A stretch of 48,388 nt of DNA from the NCBI RefSeq assembly GCF_012927045.1, contig NZ_JABBFW010000035.1, positions 1 to 48,388 of the forward strand, given 5' to 3'. Below are positions 8,325-16,582 of this stretch, piece by piece. Under the pieces are notes generated by a model. The model was not told the DNA's origin. It searched no databases and worked only from the letters and a program-made list of their open reading frames with translations. Within the stretch, counting starts at the first letter, position 1. The number at the start of each line of letters is the position of its first letter. A program made the position numbers and the translations under genes. Source of the stretch: Azohydromonas caseinilytica (GTDB lineage: Bacteria; Pseudomonadota; Gammaproteobacteria; Burkholderiales; Burkholderiaceae_C).

Positions 8325-9116
8325 TCAAGCCTCGACCATGTCCCGGTACGCATGCCAGCTCGCATGCGCCAGCAGCGGGAAGACGAAGATCAGGCCCAGC
8401 ATCAGCGTCAGGAAGCCCGCCAGCACCAGGGCGACGATGAGCGCGGCCCACAGCAGCATCGGCGCGGGGTTGCGCAGGCAGCACTGCAGGCTCGTGAGGG
8501 CAGCGGTGATCACGTCCACCGGGCGATCCACCAGCAGCGGCGCGCTGACCACGCTGAACGCGAACACGGCTATGGCCAGCAGCGCGCCGGCGCCCAGGAA
8601 GGTCAGCATCAGCCCGAGGTACTGGCCGGACAGCAGCACGTCCGCCATCAGCTGCGAGAGGTGGATGGCCTGGCCGTCGTAATAGAAGGCGAACAGGATG
8701 GCCGCCAGGCGCTCCCAGAAGATGTAGGCCAGCGCCAGCAGCAGGCCGAACAGCGCGATCGAGCCGGCATTGCCGCGCATGGCCTGCCAGGCGCGGCGCA
8801 GGTCCGTGGGCTCGTTGTCCTCCAGCTGGCGTGTCAACCCGTACAGCGTGATGGCCAGGAACGGGCCCACCAACAGGAAGCCGCCCAGCAGGGCCGGTGC
8901 GATGTAGGTGGCCTGCCAGGCCATGGTGCTCAGCAACAGGCCGACGGCGGCCACCAGCAGGCCCAGCCCCAGGCTCGGCCCGGGCGTGCGCATCACGTCG
9001 CGCGCGCCCAGGCGCAACCAGTGCATGGGGCGGTCCAGCCCGACCTGGCGCACGGCGGGTGTGACGCCGGGCAGCGGGTGGGCAAGGCGTTGTCGATCAT
9101 CGAGCGTGTGGTTCAT
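8325..9116 (-). CDS. DUF2189 integral membrane protein
   Basis: This 263-residue inner-membrane protein has about six hydrophobic helices and the family-typical opening (HWLRLGARDVMRTPGPSLGLG) and centre (VGPFLAITLYGLTRQLE). It fits DUF2189 over its full length. The function is unknown. It is a single gene on the minus strand; the 157 bases between it and the preceding MerR gene hold no gene I can support. Confidence 0.82.
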   Translation of the reverse strand: MNHTLDDRQRLAHPLPGVTPAVRQVGLDRPMHWLRLGARDVMRTPGPSLGLGLLVAAVGLLLSTMAWQATYIAPALLGGFLLVGPFLAITLYGLTRQLEDNEPTDLRRAWQAMRGNAGSIALFGLLLALAYIFWERLAAILFAFYYDGQAIHLSQLMADVLLSGQYLGLMLTFLGAGALLAIAVFAFSVVSAPLLVDRPVDVITAALTSLQCCLRNPAPMLLWAALIVALVLAGFLTLMLGLIFVFPLLAHASWHAYRDMVEA

Positions 9117-9312
9117 GGCGAACTCCTACGCGGTGGGAAAGACAAGCCGGCACGGCAGGCCATCGCTCAGGACGAAGGACCTGCCGGCGTGCTGCGCGGA
9201 TGCTAGCGAGGGCCTGGGACGTGGAACAGCAATTCCGGAAAACATGCGTCACCACCAGGGAAAAGCGGCGTCGCCGGTCGTACCCTGCCTGGCCTGGACA
9301 GCGGAGACTTCG

Positions 9313-10689
9313 ATGCCTGAACAACTGTGGGCCGCACGGGCCTGGCTGCCCGGCGGCTGGCGCGAGCGGGTGCTGCTGGAGATCGAACGCGACGGGCGCT
9401 GGGCCGCCATCACGCCGGACGCGGAACCGCCGCCGGGCGCCGAGATCGCGGCCGGGCCGCTGCTGCCGGCGCTGGTGGACGCGCACAGCCATGCCTTCCA
9501 GCGCGCCTTCGCCGGGCTGGCGGAAACGCGCGAGGGCGAAACGGACGACTTCTGGTCCTGGCGCGAGCACATGTACCGCGTGGCCCTGCGCATCACGCCC
9601 GAGCAGTTGCAGGCCGTGGCGGCGCAGCTGTACGTGGAGCTGCTGCGCGGCGGCTACACGCAGGTGTGCGAGTTCCACTACCTGCAGCACGATCCGGACG
9701 GCCGGCCTCATGAGGACCCGCTGAGGCTGAGCTGGACGCTGGCCGATGCGGCGGCCGAGGCCGGCATCGGGCTGACGCTGCTGCCGGTGCTGTACGAGCG
9801 CGCCGGTTTCAGCCAGCCGGCGCTGCGCGGGGAGCAACGGCGCTTCGCGCTGGATGCGCGCGGCGTGTGGGAGGCGGCGCGGCGCATCGAGGCGGCGGGC
9901 CGGCCGCTGCTCAACGCGGGGCTGGCGATCCACTCGCTGCGCGCGGCGGCGCCCGGCTCCATCGCCGGGCTGCGCGAGCTGTCCGAGGATTTCGAGGGGC
10001 CGATCCACATCCACGTGGCCGAGCAGGCGGGCGAGGTGGAGGAGTGCGTCGCCGCCACGGGCGTGCGGCCGATCGCCTGGCTGTACCGCGAGGGCCTGCT
10101 CGACCCGCGCTGGCAGCTCGTCCATGCCACGCACGCCACGCGCAAGGAGATCGCGGCCGTGGACGCCAGCGAGGCCAACGTGGTGCTGTGCCCATCCACC
10201 GAGGCGAACCTGGGCGACGGCGTGACGGACCTGGACGGCTGGCTGTCGGCCGGCGTGTGCGTGGCCCTTGGCTCGGACAGCCAGGTGTCGCGCGACGCGC
10301 TGGAGGAACTGCGCTGGCTGGAGTACGGCCAGCGGCTGCAGCTGCGCCGGCGCAACGTGGCGGCGGCGCCGGCCACGGGGCGGCCGTCCACGGCGGCGCG
10401 GCTGCTGGACGTGGCGGTGCATGCCGGCGCCCGCGCCGCCGGCGAGCCGGGCTGGGGCCTGGTGGAAGGCGCGCGCGCCGACGCGCTGGTGGCCGATGCG
10501 CAGGCCGACGGGCTGCTGGGCGTGCCGCCGCCGCGGCTGCTGGACGCGCTGGTGTTCGCCGGCCCGCCGCGCCCCTGGCGCGACGTGATGGTGGCCGGGC
10601 GCTGGGTGATCCGCGACAGCCGGCATGAGCACGCGGCGGCGATCGCGGCGCGGTTCAATGAGGCGATGGCAGCGCTGTGGCGGGATTGA
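9313..10689 (+). CDS. hutF: Formimidoylglutamate deiminase
   Basis: This is a 458-residue amidohydrolase-superfamily enzyme. HutF hydrolyses N-formimidoyl-L-glutamate to N-formyl-L-glutamate and ammonia in histidine breakdown. The metal-site HxH is in DAHSHAFQRAFAG (H58, H60). Further ligand or active-site segments are HIHVAEQ, the LVHATH strand and ALGSDSQVS. The length matches the family. Start at 9313 (MPEQLWAARAWLPGG) fits the family N-terminus; the open frame upstream is the antisense of the DUF2189 gene. No hutH, hutU or hutG is nearby, so the rest of the pathway must be elsewhere. Its 3' end overlaps the convergent glycosyltransferase gene by 35 bases. Confidence 0.9.
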   Translation: MPEQLWAARAWLPGGWRERVLLEIERDGRWAAITPDAEPPPGAEIAAGPLLPALVDAHSHAFQRAFAGLAETREGETDDFWSWREHMYRVALRITPEQLQAVAAQLYVELLRGGYTQVCEFHYLQHDPDGRPHEDPLRLSWTLADAAAEAGIGLTLLPVLYERAGFSQPALRGEQRRFALDARGVWEAARRIEAAGRPLLNAGLAIHSLRAAAPGSIAGLRELSEDFEGPIHIHVAEQAGEVEECVAATGVRPIAWLYREGLLDPRWQLVHATHATRKEIAAVDASEANVVLCPSTEANLGDGVTDLDGWLSAGVCVALGSDSQVSRDALEELRWLEYGQRLQLRRRNVAAAPATGRPSTAARLLDVAVHAGARAAGEPGWGLVEGARADALVADAQADGLLGVPPPRLLDALVFAGPPRPWRDVMVAGRWVIRDSRHEHAAAIAARFNEAMAALWRD

Positions 10690-11815
10690 GGTCATCGGCC
10701 CAGGGCGGCGCCGCCTCGGCCCACAGGCCTCGGGCCTGGTCCAGCACCTGCCCGGTCTGGACCTCGTCCACGAAGCTGTCGTTGTGCTCGCAGCGAAAGC
10801 CGATGTTGTAGCGCCCGCACGCCGGGCAATGCAGCCGCCATGACACGGCCACCGCGTGGCGTGCCGAGGTCATCGGGGCGTAGCCGAGCAGGTTGCCGAT
10901 CCAGAACACGGTGACGCTGCGCAGGCCCACCGCGCGGGCCAGGTGCGCGGTGCCGGTGTCGTTGCCCACGAGCAGGCGGGCCCGCTCCAGCAGCGCCAGC
11001 AGGCCGCCCAGCGACAGCTCCTTGTGGCCGAGGTCCAGCGCCGGCCAGCGCATCGCCTCGCGCACGCGGCGCGTGACATCGGCCTCGGCCCGGGTGCCAT
11101 TGAGCACGACTTGCGCGCCCAGGGCCGCGAAATGGTCGCCCACCGCCGCGAAGCGCTCCGGCGGCCAGGCCCGGCGCGGGTCCGTGCAACCCGGCTGCAG
11201 CACCAGCAGCGGCGCCGCGCCGGGGGGCAGCACCGCGGCGGCCTCGCGCCGATCCGCTGCCGTGCCGACCAGCCGCGGCTCGATGTCCACGGGCGGCGCG
11301 CCCACCAGCGCCACCGTCTCCAGCAGGCGCAGCGCCTCCGGATGCGGCACCCGGTAGGGCAGGTTGCGCTGCAGCGGCGGCGCGCCCTCGGCCTGCAGGC
11401 CGGCACTGACGCGGGCTCCGAAAGCCGCCACCAGCGGGTTGCTGTGCTGGCCACCGCCGTGCAACTGCAGCGCCAGGTCCAGGCGCCGGGCCCGCATCGT
11501 GGCCGCGAGCGCCGAGAGTTCGGCCGGATCATCCGCCGCGTCGAGGCCCAGGCTGGGCGGCAGCGCGACCACCTCGTCCACCGGCGAGGGCCGGCCGCGC
11601 AGGAACTCGGCATGCCACGGCCGCGCCAGCAGCGTCACGTGGGCCTCGGGATAGGCGCGGCGCAATGCGGCCAGCGCCGGCAGCGCGAGCACGAAGTCGC
11701 CCACGGCGTTGGCGCGCAGCACCGCGATGCGCCGCACCCCGGGCACCCACGCGGGCCCGGCCTGGACCGGCTCGCCGTCACCCTGCCCGTCTCCGCGCAT
11801 CGCAGCCGCGGCCAC
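10655..11815 (-). CDS. Glycosyltransferase family 9 (ADP-heptose transferase-like)
   Basis: This 386-residue GT-B fold enzyme resembles the ADP-heptose:LPS heptosyltransferases. The N-terminal Rossmann domain starts with RIAVLRANAVGDFVLALPAL, the usual GT9 opening with its glycine-aspartate loop. The nucleotide-sugar domain shows LLVLQPGCTDPRRAWP and the hallmark GNDTGTAHLARAVG. A C-terminal cysteine pair (CPACGRYNIGFRCEHND) is an addition not found in all members and could bind metal. It probably acts at the cytoplasmic face of the inner membrane on lipopolysaccharide core. The acceptor cannot be inferred. It stands alone, without other LPS genes in the window. Confidence 0.85.
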   Translation of the reverse strand: MAAAAMRGDGQGDGEPVQAGPAWVPGVRRIAVLRANAVGDFVLALPALAALRRAYPEAHVTLLARPWHAEFLRGRPSPVDEVVALPPSLGLDAADDPAELSALAATMRARRLDLALQLHGGGQHSNPLVAAFGARVSAGLQAEGAPPLQRNLPYRVPHPEALRLLETVALVGAPPVDIEPRLVGTAADRREAAAVLPPGAAPLLVLQPGCTDPRRAWPPERFAAVGDHFAALGAQVVLNGTRAEADVTRRVREAMRWPALDLGHKELSLGGLLALLERARLLVGNDTGTAHLARAVGLRSVTVFWIGNLLGYAPMTSARHAVAVSWRLHCPACGRYNIGFRCEHNDSFVDEVQTGQVLDQARGLWAEAAPPWADDLNPATALPSPH

Positions 11816-12055
11816 CTAGCGCACCAGCCCGCCATGGAGACCGGTGTTCGCGCCCGGCGCCGGCTCGGCGCTGTTGGCCGGTGACTCGTCGGAGCCGGAC
11901 GAGCGCTCATCGGCGTGGCGGCGCAGCCCGCCTTGCCATTCCCGGCGCTCCTGCGCTTCGGGATGTGCCGGGGCCTCGGCGGACGCCGGGTCCTCGGTGG
12001 CCGGGTCGGCGGCCGACGACTTCCCGGAGGAGGGATGCTGCTCAGGCTGGCTCAT
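11816..12055 (-). CDS. Small acidic hydrophilic protein, unknown function
   Basis: This 79-residue protein starts at ATG 12055 with GGAG seven bases upstream. It is rich in Ser, Pro, Glu and Ala, without hydrophobic segments, and probably disordered. The stop abuts the glycosyltransferase start (11815), so the two may be co-transcribed. It resembles in style the other short Ser/Asp/Glu-rich proteins at 13765 and 16337. No family recognised. Confidence 0.5.
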   Translation of the reverse strand: MSQPEQHPSSGKSSAADPATEDPASAEAPAHPEAQERREWQGGLRRHADERSSGSDESPANSAEPAPGANTGLHGGLVR

Positions 12056-12375
12056 GTCCGTGCTCCGCGTTCCATGGTGGTTGCTGGCCCTTCGGGCAAG
12101 CAGCCGGGATGCCGGGAACGGAATCCCGGGCCGGTCTGTCGCCCCCGATTCCGGCATGCCGGCGCCGAGCCACGCCGCCAGGGTTGCCCGGACAAGGCCG
12201 GGTGGCGGCCTCGGGCTGGTGGTCGCCGCCGTGCTGCCGGCGTGGCCATTCACAGGAACGAGGGTTGCCGCCCGAAGGCAGGGCGCGGCAAGGGTAGCCC
12301 GGGTCACGAACCCGGCGCAGCGCTTGTGACGGCCGTTGCAGGAATGACTGCAAACCAAGCTCGGAGTCGCATGCC
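12056..12375. other. 320-base intergenic region between divergent genes
   Basis: Holds the promoters of the small acidic gene (minus) and the erythromycin esterase-like gene (plus). The only structure I see is a short hairpin, CCGGGT-CACGA-ACCCGG, near 12299-12316. No gene supported. Confidence 0.4.
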
Positions 12376-13740
12376 ATGGGCAAGAACAGAGAAGCCGCCG
12401 TGCAGGCCATACGGCACGAGGCGCACCCGCTGCGGGACCTGGAAGACGTGGACCGCGTGCTGGGGCTGGTCGGCGAGTCGCGCATCGTGCTGCTGGGCGA
12501 GTCCACGCACGGCACCCGGGAGTTCTACCGGCTGCGCGCCGAGATCACGCGCCGGCTCATCGTCGAGAAGCGCTTCGACGCCGTCGCCGTGGAGGCCGAC
12601 TGGCCGGCGGCGCTGCGCGTGAGCCGCTACGTGCAGGGCCGCTCCGGCGACACGTCGGCGGAGCAGGCGCTGGGCGGCTTCGAGCGCTTCCCGCGCTGGA
12701 TGTGGCGCAACACCGAGGTGGTGGCGCTGGTGCAGTGGCTGCGCACCTACAACGACGTGCAGGACGCCCCTGGCGACAAGGTCGGCTTCTTCGGGCTGGA
12801 CCTGTACAGCCTGCGCGAGTCGATGCAGGCCGTGCTGCGCTACCTCGACGAGGTCGATCCCGAGGCGGCCCAGCGCGCCCGCGCCCGCTACGCCTGCTTC
12901 GACGATTTCGCGCACCACCCGCAGGCCTACGGCCACGCCGTCATCCACGGCCTGCGCGACGACTGCGAGCGCGAGGTGGTGCTGCAGCTCACCGAGATGC
13001 TGCACCAGGCCGGCCAGCGCCTGGCCGCCAGCCGGGGCCGGGACGGCGGCGGGAGCGACGAGCTGTTCTACGCACAGCAGAACGCGCGCGTGGTGCGCAA
13101 TGCCGAAACCTACTACCGCGCCATGTTCGCCGGCCGCACCGAGTCCTGGAACGTGCGCGACCGGCACATGGCCTCGACACTGCACCAGTTGCGATCGCAC
13201 CTGGCGGCGCAGCGCGAGCGGCCGGCGCACATCGTGGTGTGGGCGCACAACTCGCACGTGGGCGACGCGCGCGCCACCGACCGCGCCGAGCGCGGCCAGC
13301 TCAACCTGGGGCAACTGGTGCGCGAGCAGCAGCACGACCCGGGCGAGAGTTTCATCCTGGGCTTCACCACCCATGCCGGCAGCGTGGCCGCCGCCTCGGA
13401 CTGGGACGCGCCGGTGGAGCTCAAGACGGTGCGGCCCTCGCGCATCGACAGCATCGAGCGGCTGCTGCACGAGAGCGCGCTGGAGCGCTTCGTGCTGCCG
13501 CTGCAGCGCGGCGGCTCGGACGGGCTGCGCCGCGCGCTGCAGGACTACCGCCTGGCGCGGGCCATCGGCGTGATCTACCGGCCCGAGACCGAGCGCTGGA
13601 GCCACTACTTCCATGCCTCGCTGTCGCGGCAGTTCGATGCAGTGATGCACCTGGACCAGACACGGGCGCTGCAGCCGCTGGAGAGCGAGCATCCCTGGGA
13701 GAGCACCGAGGAGCCCGAAACCTATCCCAGCGGCCTGTGA
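12376..13740 (+). CDS. Erythromycin esterase family protein
   Basis: This 454-residue protein belongs to the EreA/EreC-like superfamily. The active-site block is intact: E42 and H45 in LLGESTHGTREFY, E73 in AVEADWP, and a later histidine in VVWAHNSHVGD. The family includes true macrolide esterases, but most chromosomal members next to phosphoribosyltransferases or stress genes have no shown activity on antibiotics. A resistance role should therefore not be assumed. A 37-codon gene follows after 24 bases with its own strong ribosome binding site, probably in the same transcript. Confidence 0.85.
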   Translation: MGKNREAAVQAIRHEAHPLRDLEDVDRVLGLVGESRIVLLGESTHGTREFYRLRAEITRRLIVEKRFDAVAVEADWPAALRVSRYVQGRSGDTSAEQALGGFERFPRWMWRNTEVVALVQWLRTYNDVQDAPGDKVGFFGLDLYSLRESMQAVLRYLDEVDPEAAQRARARYACFDDFAHHPQAYGHAVIHGLRDDCEREVVLQLTEMLHQAGQRLAASRGRDGGGSDELFYAQQNARVVRNAETYYRAMFAGRTESWNVRDRHMASTLHQLRSHLAAQRERPAHIVVWAHNSHVGDARATDRAERGQLNLGQLVREQQHDPGESFILGFTTHAGSVAAASDWDAPVELKTVRPSRIDSIERLLHESALERFVLPLQRGGSDGLRRALQDYRLARAIGVIYRPETERWSHYFHASLSRQFDAVMHLDQTRALQPLESEHPWESTEEPETYPSGL

Positions 13741-13764
13741 GCCTCACCCCTGAAGGAGCACGCC

Positions 13765-13878
13765 ATGACACTGCCCGCCTGGACCCCGAGCCTGCTGGAC
13801 GCCACCGTGCCGGATTCGCCGGAGGAGCAGCCCCAGCGGCTGCCCCCCACGCCGCCGCCCACGGTGCCGAAGGTGTGA
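13765..13878 (+). CDS. 37-residue proline-rich micro-protein
   Basis: An ATG at 13765 preceded by AAGGAG at ideal spacing opens a 37-codon frame: MTLPAWTPSLLDATVPDSPE, then a PPTPPP-containing tail ending PKV. The unusually good ribosome binding site and position right after the esterase-like gene support real translation. There are no hydrophobic segments and no known family. It is too short for most gene finders. Confidence 0.45.
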   Translation: MTLPAWTPSLLDATVPDSPEEQPQRLPPTPPPTVPKV

Positions 13879-13887
13879 GCGGCTGGC

Positions 13888-14649
13888 TCAGGACGAACCG
13901 CCGGGAGAGCGCGCGCGCCACCGGCTGAACTCGTCGGCGAAGCGCTGCTGCCGCCACGCGCGGTAGTCCTCGTCCAGGCCGCGCAGGTGCTCTTCGCGCC
14001 ACTGCAGGTACTCGGGGTCGAACTCCTCCTGCGGCGCACTGCCTTGCCCGGCGTGCTGGCCGCCGGCGTGGGGCGCGCGCGGCACATGGCCCCAGGCGGC
14101 GGCGTCGCTGCCCGGACCGGCGAACTGCGGAGCGCCCTGGCTGAGCTGGGACCAGTCCGGCTCGTCCTGCTGCCGATGCAGCGCATGCGGCGCCTGCGGC
14201 ACATGGCCCGGGGTGCCCAGGCCGCCATGCCGGAAGTCGCCCGGCGTCGAGCCTTGCGGGCCGGTGCCTGCCGCGAAGCCGCCCTGACCCTGCTGGAACT
14301 GCTGGCCCGGCGCGGGGCCGCGCTGGTGCTCATCGGCGTCATGGAGGCGCTCACGGTGCACCGGTCGGTAAGGGGTGTTCATGGCGTCTCCTTCCTGCTG
14401 GGCCGTCGTGCCCGGGGTTGCCGGCGCCGGGTTGCGCCCGGAATTGCCGGCATGTCCTGACCCGAACCCCGCAGAAAACCGGCCGTTGCCCCGCTCCTGG
14501 CCGTCCGGCGCGGCCAGGCGCCGCACCGTGCCGGCCAGCTCGCCCAACCAGGCACGGCCCTGCTGCCGGTTCAGGGCGCAAGCCAACAAGGCTCCCACGC
14601 CCAGGCCCAGCCACAAGTGGGAACCGCGCTCACGCTGCTTGTGTTCCAT
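13888..14649 (-). CDS. Hypothetical protein with N-terminal membrane helix and internal start
   Basis: A 253-residue frame from ATG 14649. Residues 11-26 form a hydrophobic helix (HLWLGLGVGALLACAL), followed by a flexible Gly/Gln/Pro/His-rich middle and a charged C-terminus with repeated W, E and R (EEHLRGLDEDYRAWRQQRF). A second in-frame ATG at 14382 (MNTPYRPVHRERLHDADEHQ) has a near-perfect AAGGAGA site six to seven bases ahead, better than that of the first start. A separate 164-residue soluble product is therefore likely, either alone or besides the long form. The tail resembles cytosolic stress-associated proteins that travel with BON-domain genes. No family recognised. Confidence 0.6.
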   Translation of the reverse strand: MEHKQRERGSHLWLGLGVGALLACALNRQQGRAWLGELAGTVRRLAAPDGQERGNGRFSAGFGSGHAGNSGRNPAPATPGTTAQQEGDAMNTPYRPVHRERLHDADEHQRGPAPGQQFQQGQGGFAAGTGPQGSTPGDFRHGGLGTPGHVPQAPHALHRQQDEPDWSQLSQGAPQFAGPGSDAAAWGHVPRAPHAGGQHAGQGSAPQEEFDPEYLQWREEHLRGLDEDYRAWRQQRFADEFSRWRARSPGGSS

Positions 14650-14760
14650 ACCGCCACCGCCTTTCCACAACCACGCATCACATGGGCGGGGCGGCAAGAG
14701 GCATACCGCGCTCGACGGCGCCGGCACCGGCGCTTGGCCGCTGCCGGCGCCCCCGGGCTC

Positions 14761-15882
14761 TCAGTGCAGCGCCGCGCCGCCGTGCAGCGGCAAGGCGGGC
14801 TCGACCGGGCGCCAGCCGTGGGCCTGACCGGCGGCATCAGCTTCCTGCCGAGACGATGACGCCTGCGGAGACGGGCCGGCTTCCATCACCGACCGGCCGG
14901 TGACCCGGCCCATGGCCTGGCGCAGCCCTTCATTGCGCGCCGCCCGCACGGCCAGCCCCAAGCCGGCGGCGGCGCTCAGCAGGCCGGTCAGGCCGCCCCG
15001 CGAGGCGCCGTAGAGGGTCAAGGCCGTGCCGCCGGCCAGGGCCAGCAACCGCGGGCCCGGCGCCCAGTGCGCCCGCATCAGCTCGGCCTGCGGACCGACG
15101 CGCCGCCGGCCGCCCTGCAGCGCCGGCACATGGGCGGCGGAGTCATGCGGCTCCAGCGCGTCCCGCACCTCGCGCACGCCGCGCACCGAGTGGACGCACT
15201 TGAGCAACGGCGCCAGCTCGCCGTCGAGCACCGGGCCGCCGATGGTCACGCAACCTTCGGCCGCCGTCACCCAGATCGAGTGCGGGTGCGACACGACGCG
15301 GCCCATCGCGGCGCGCACGCGCTGCACCAGCACGGCGTCGTCCGCAGAGCTGCGGCGCAGCAGGGCCGTCGTCCGCGCGCCCAGGCCCTTGGCGCGGTGG
15401 CCCAGATCGCGCAGCCCCACATCGACGAAGCAGGCACCGGCATGGCCCAGCCGCACGGCCTGGTCGCGGACCAGGGACAGGCGTCGGCGCCGCCGTTGCG
15501 GATCGAGCAGGACCATCGCCGCCGCGCCGACGGCGATGCCGCCAAGGGCCGCCAGCAGTGCGTGGCCCGACGCGACCGGCCGTTGGGCCGGCGGCTCGCG
15601 GTCGAGGCGCCGGGCCGCCATCCGTTCGCGGCCTTCGCGGACCAGGAGGCGCAGGCGATGCAGGGCCTGCCGTCCCGCCACCCTGCTTTCGTGCGCGAGC
15701 TCCTGCAGGCGGTCCGCGGCCTGCTGGCGGGCGCTTTGCGCGACGTCCGCCGTGTCGTGCGCCGTTGCGGCGGCCTGGTGGCGCAGGGCCGCGCGGCGCC
15801 GGCGGCCCTGCCCGGGATCGGAGAAGTACGCCGCGGCCACACCCGCGGCGAGCGTGCCAAGAGCTGTCAATGCGCGTCTCAT
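14761..15882 (-). CDS. BON domain protein with repeated membrane-anchor motif
   Basis: This 373-residue envelope protein contains a BON domain at about 181-245 (DDAVLVQRVRAAMGRVVSHP...GGPVLDGELAPLL), a fold linked to membrane or phospholipid binding. Two similar anchor units precede it: a small-residue helix followed by a DP-x-x-RRRR patch at about 8-36 (AAAYFSDPGQGRRRR) and again at about 112-141 (AAMVLLDPQRRRRR). This looks like an internal duplication. Another hydrophobic stretch lies at about 278-312. ATG 15882 has AAGGAG upstream; the ORF extends nine codons further but without support. It is likely expressed with the hypothetical gene downstream on the same strand. Confidence 0.75.
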   Translation of the reverse strand: MRRALTALGTLAAGVAAAYFSDPGQGRRRRAALRHQAAATAHDTADVAQSARQQAADRLQELAHESRVAGRQALHRLRLLVREGRERMAARRLDREPPAQRPVASGHALLAALGGIAVGAAAMVLLDPQRRRRRLSLVRDQAVRLGHAGACFVDVGLRDLGHRAKGLGARTTALLRRSSADDAVLVQRVRAAMGRVVSHPHSIWVTAAEGCVTIGGPVLDGELAPLLKCVHSVRGVREVRDALEPHDSAAHVPALQGGRRRVGPQAELMRAHWAPGPRLLALAGGTALTLYGASRGGLTGLLSAAAGLGLAVRAARNEGLRQAMGRVTGRSVMEAGPSPQASSSRQEADAAGQAHGWRPVEPALPLHGGAALH

Positions 15883-15970
15883 GGGGTCTCCTTCCATGGC
15901 TGCTGCCAATACAGCGCCCCGAGGCGTGCAACCCCCGTTCCCGCAAGGCCGTTGCGACGGCCCAAATGAA

Positions 15971-15997
15971 ATCGCCCTGCGTTTGAGGCAGGGCGAT
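15971..15997 (-). terminator. Rho-independent terminator of ssrA
   Basis: A 10-bp perfect stem (ATCGCCCTGC / GCAGGGCGAT) with a 7-base loop, followed on the minus strand by TTCATTT. It lies just past the tmRNA coding piece. Confidence 0.8.
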
Positions 15998-16276
15998 CAA
16001 CACCGGCGTTCTGTTCTCAGGTGCCGGACCCGGGCTGCCGTATTAGGCGGCGGCCAGGAAGCGCTCGTCGTTGGCGATTGCTTGATTTGCGCGGATTACG
16101 TCCGTCGCCTCTCGGGTCGCCTTCTCCAGTTCCTCGCGCCGTCGAAACCAGGTCGGCCCCATCAGAAACACACGCGACATCGGGTTTCGATGTGCTTCTG
16201 GTGGAGCCGGCGGGAATCGAACCCGCGTCCGACACGCATCCCCTTTGACGGGATTACGACCATGCGGAGAATTCTA
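15998..16276 (-). ncRNA. ssrA: Circularly permuted two-piece tmRNA
   Basis: Read on the minus strand, the aminoacyl-acceptor piece comes first. A T-arm (GCGGG-TTCGATT-CCCGC) is followed by CGGCTCC, A and an encoded CCA at 16201-16199. After a 38-base spacer with a short hairpin (ACATCG/CGATGT), the coding piece begins at 16160 with GGGGCCGACCTGGTTTCGAC, the normal tmRNA 5' start. GGGGCCG and CGGCTCC form a 7-bp acceptor stem with the G3-U70 wobble that alanyl-tRNA synthetase reads. The tag frame (16075-16043) encodes ANDERFLAAA then TAA. tmRNA with SmpB rescues stalled ribosomes and tags the product for proteolysis. Gene permutation, with processing into two RNAs, is known in alphaproteobacteria, cyanobacteria and some betaproteobacteria. 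The exact outer ends are estimates. Confidence 0.9.
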
Positions 16277-16336
16277 TCGCTTCCTAAGAATCCATAGCCT
16301 CGGCAAGGCCATGGCGCAGGCGGTCGGCGCCGGCCG

Positions 16337-16582
16337 CTACCGCCTGCCGAGGCGACCGCCCGAGTGCTCGCGCGCGGCTTCGCGCGCCGCTTCCAGGCCC
16401 TCGTCGCTGCCGCCGGACCCGTCACCCGGCCCTTCGGCTTCTGACGCGGTCGGGTCGGATGCGGCGTCCACGAGGGTGTCCTCGTCCGGTGGCGCGGCGG
16501 CCTGCTCATCCTGGTCGCGGGACTGCGGCGCGCCGGCGGTGGGCGGGCCGTGGGGAACGCTGTCGTCCGGTACGGGCGTCAT
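16337..16582 (-). CDS. Small acidic hypothetical protein
   Basis: This 81-residue protein is rich in Asp, Glu, Ala and Pro with a basic C-terminus (REAAREHSGGRLGRR). ATG at 16582 has AAGGAG at good spacing, so translation is likely. It is predicted disordered. It lies just upstream of ssrA on the same strand; read-through into ssrA is conceivable. No family recognised. Confidence 0.55.
   Translation of the reverse strand: MTPVPDDSVPHGPPTAGAPQSRDQDEQAAAPPDEDTLVDAASDPTASEAEGPGDGSGGSDEGLEAAREAAREHSGGRLGRR

Noticed and set aside
9097-10695. A 532-residue minus-strand frame opposite hutF
   Set aside because: Arg/His/Gln-rich antisense shadow of a clear amidohydrolase gene.
12522-12529. A half parS-like sequence (GTTCTACC) in the esterase-like gene
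   Set aside because: No second arm; chance occurrence within codons.
12304-13692. A 462-residue minus-strand frame opposite the esterase-like gene
   Set aside because: Antisense shadow without motifs; the plus frame has the complete EreA-type active site.
12376-13740. Acquired macrolide resistance gene
   Set aside because: The family fits, but there is no mobile element or resistance context, and many chromosomal members are not macrolide esterases.
16199-16262. A tRNA (Leu-CAA-like) gene on the minus strand, suggested by a good T-arm, CCA and an ATCCC/GGGAT stem with a 7-base loop
   Set aside because: No 5' acceptor strand or D-arm precedes it. The matching acceptor strand lies downstream as the start of the tmRNA coding piece, so it is the acceptor half of a permuted ssrA.
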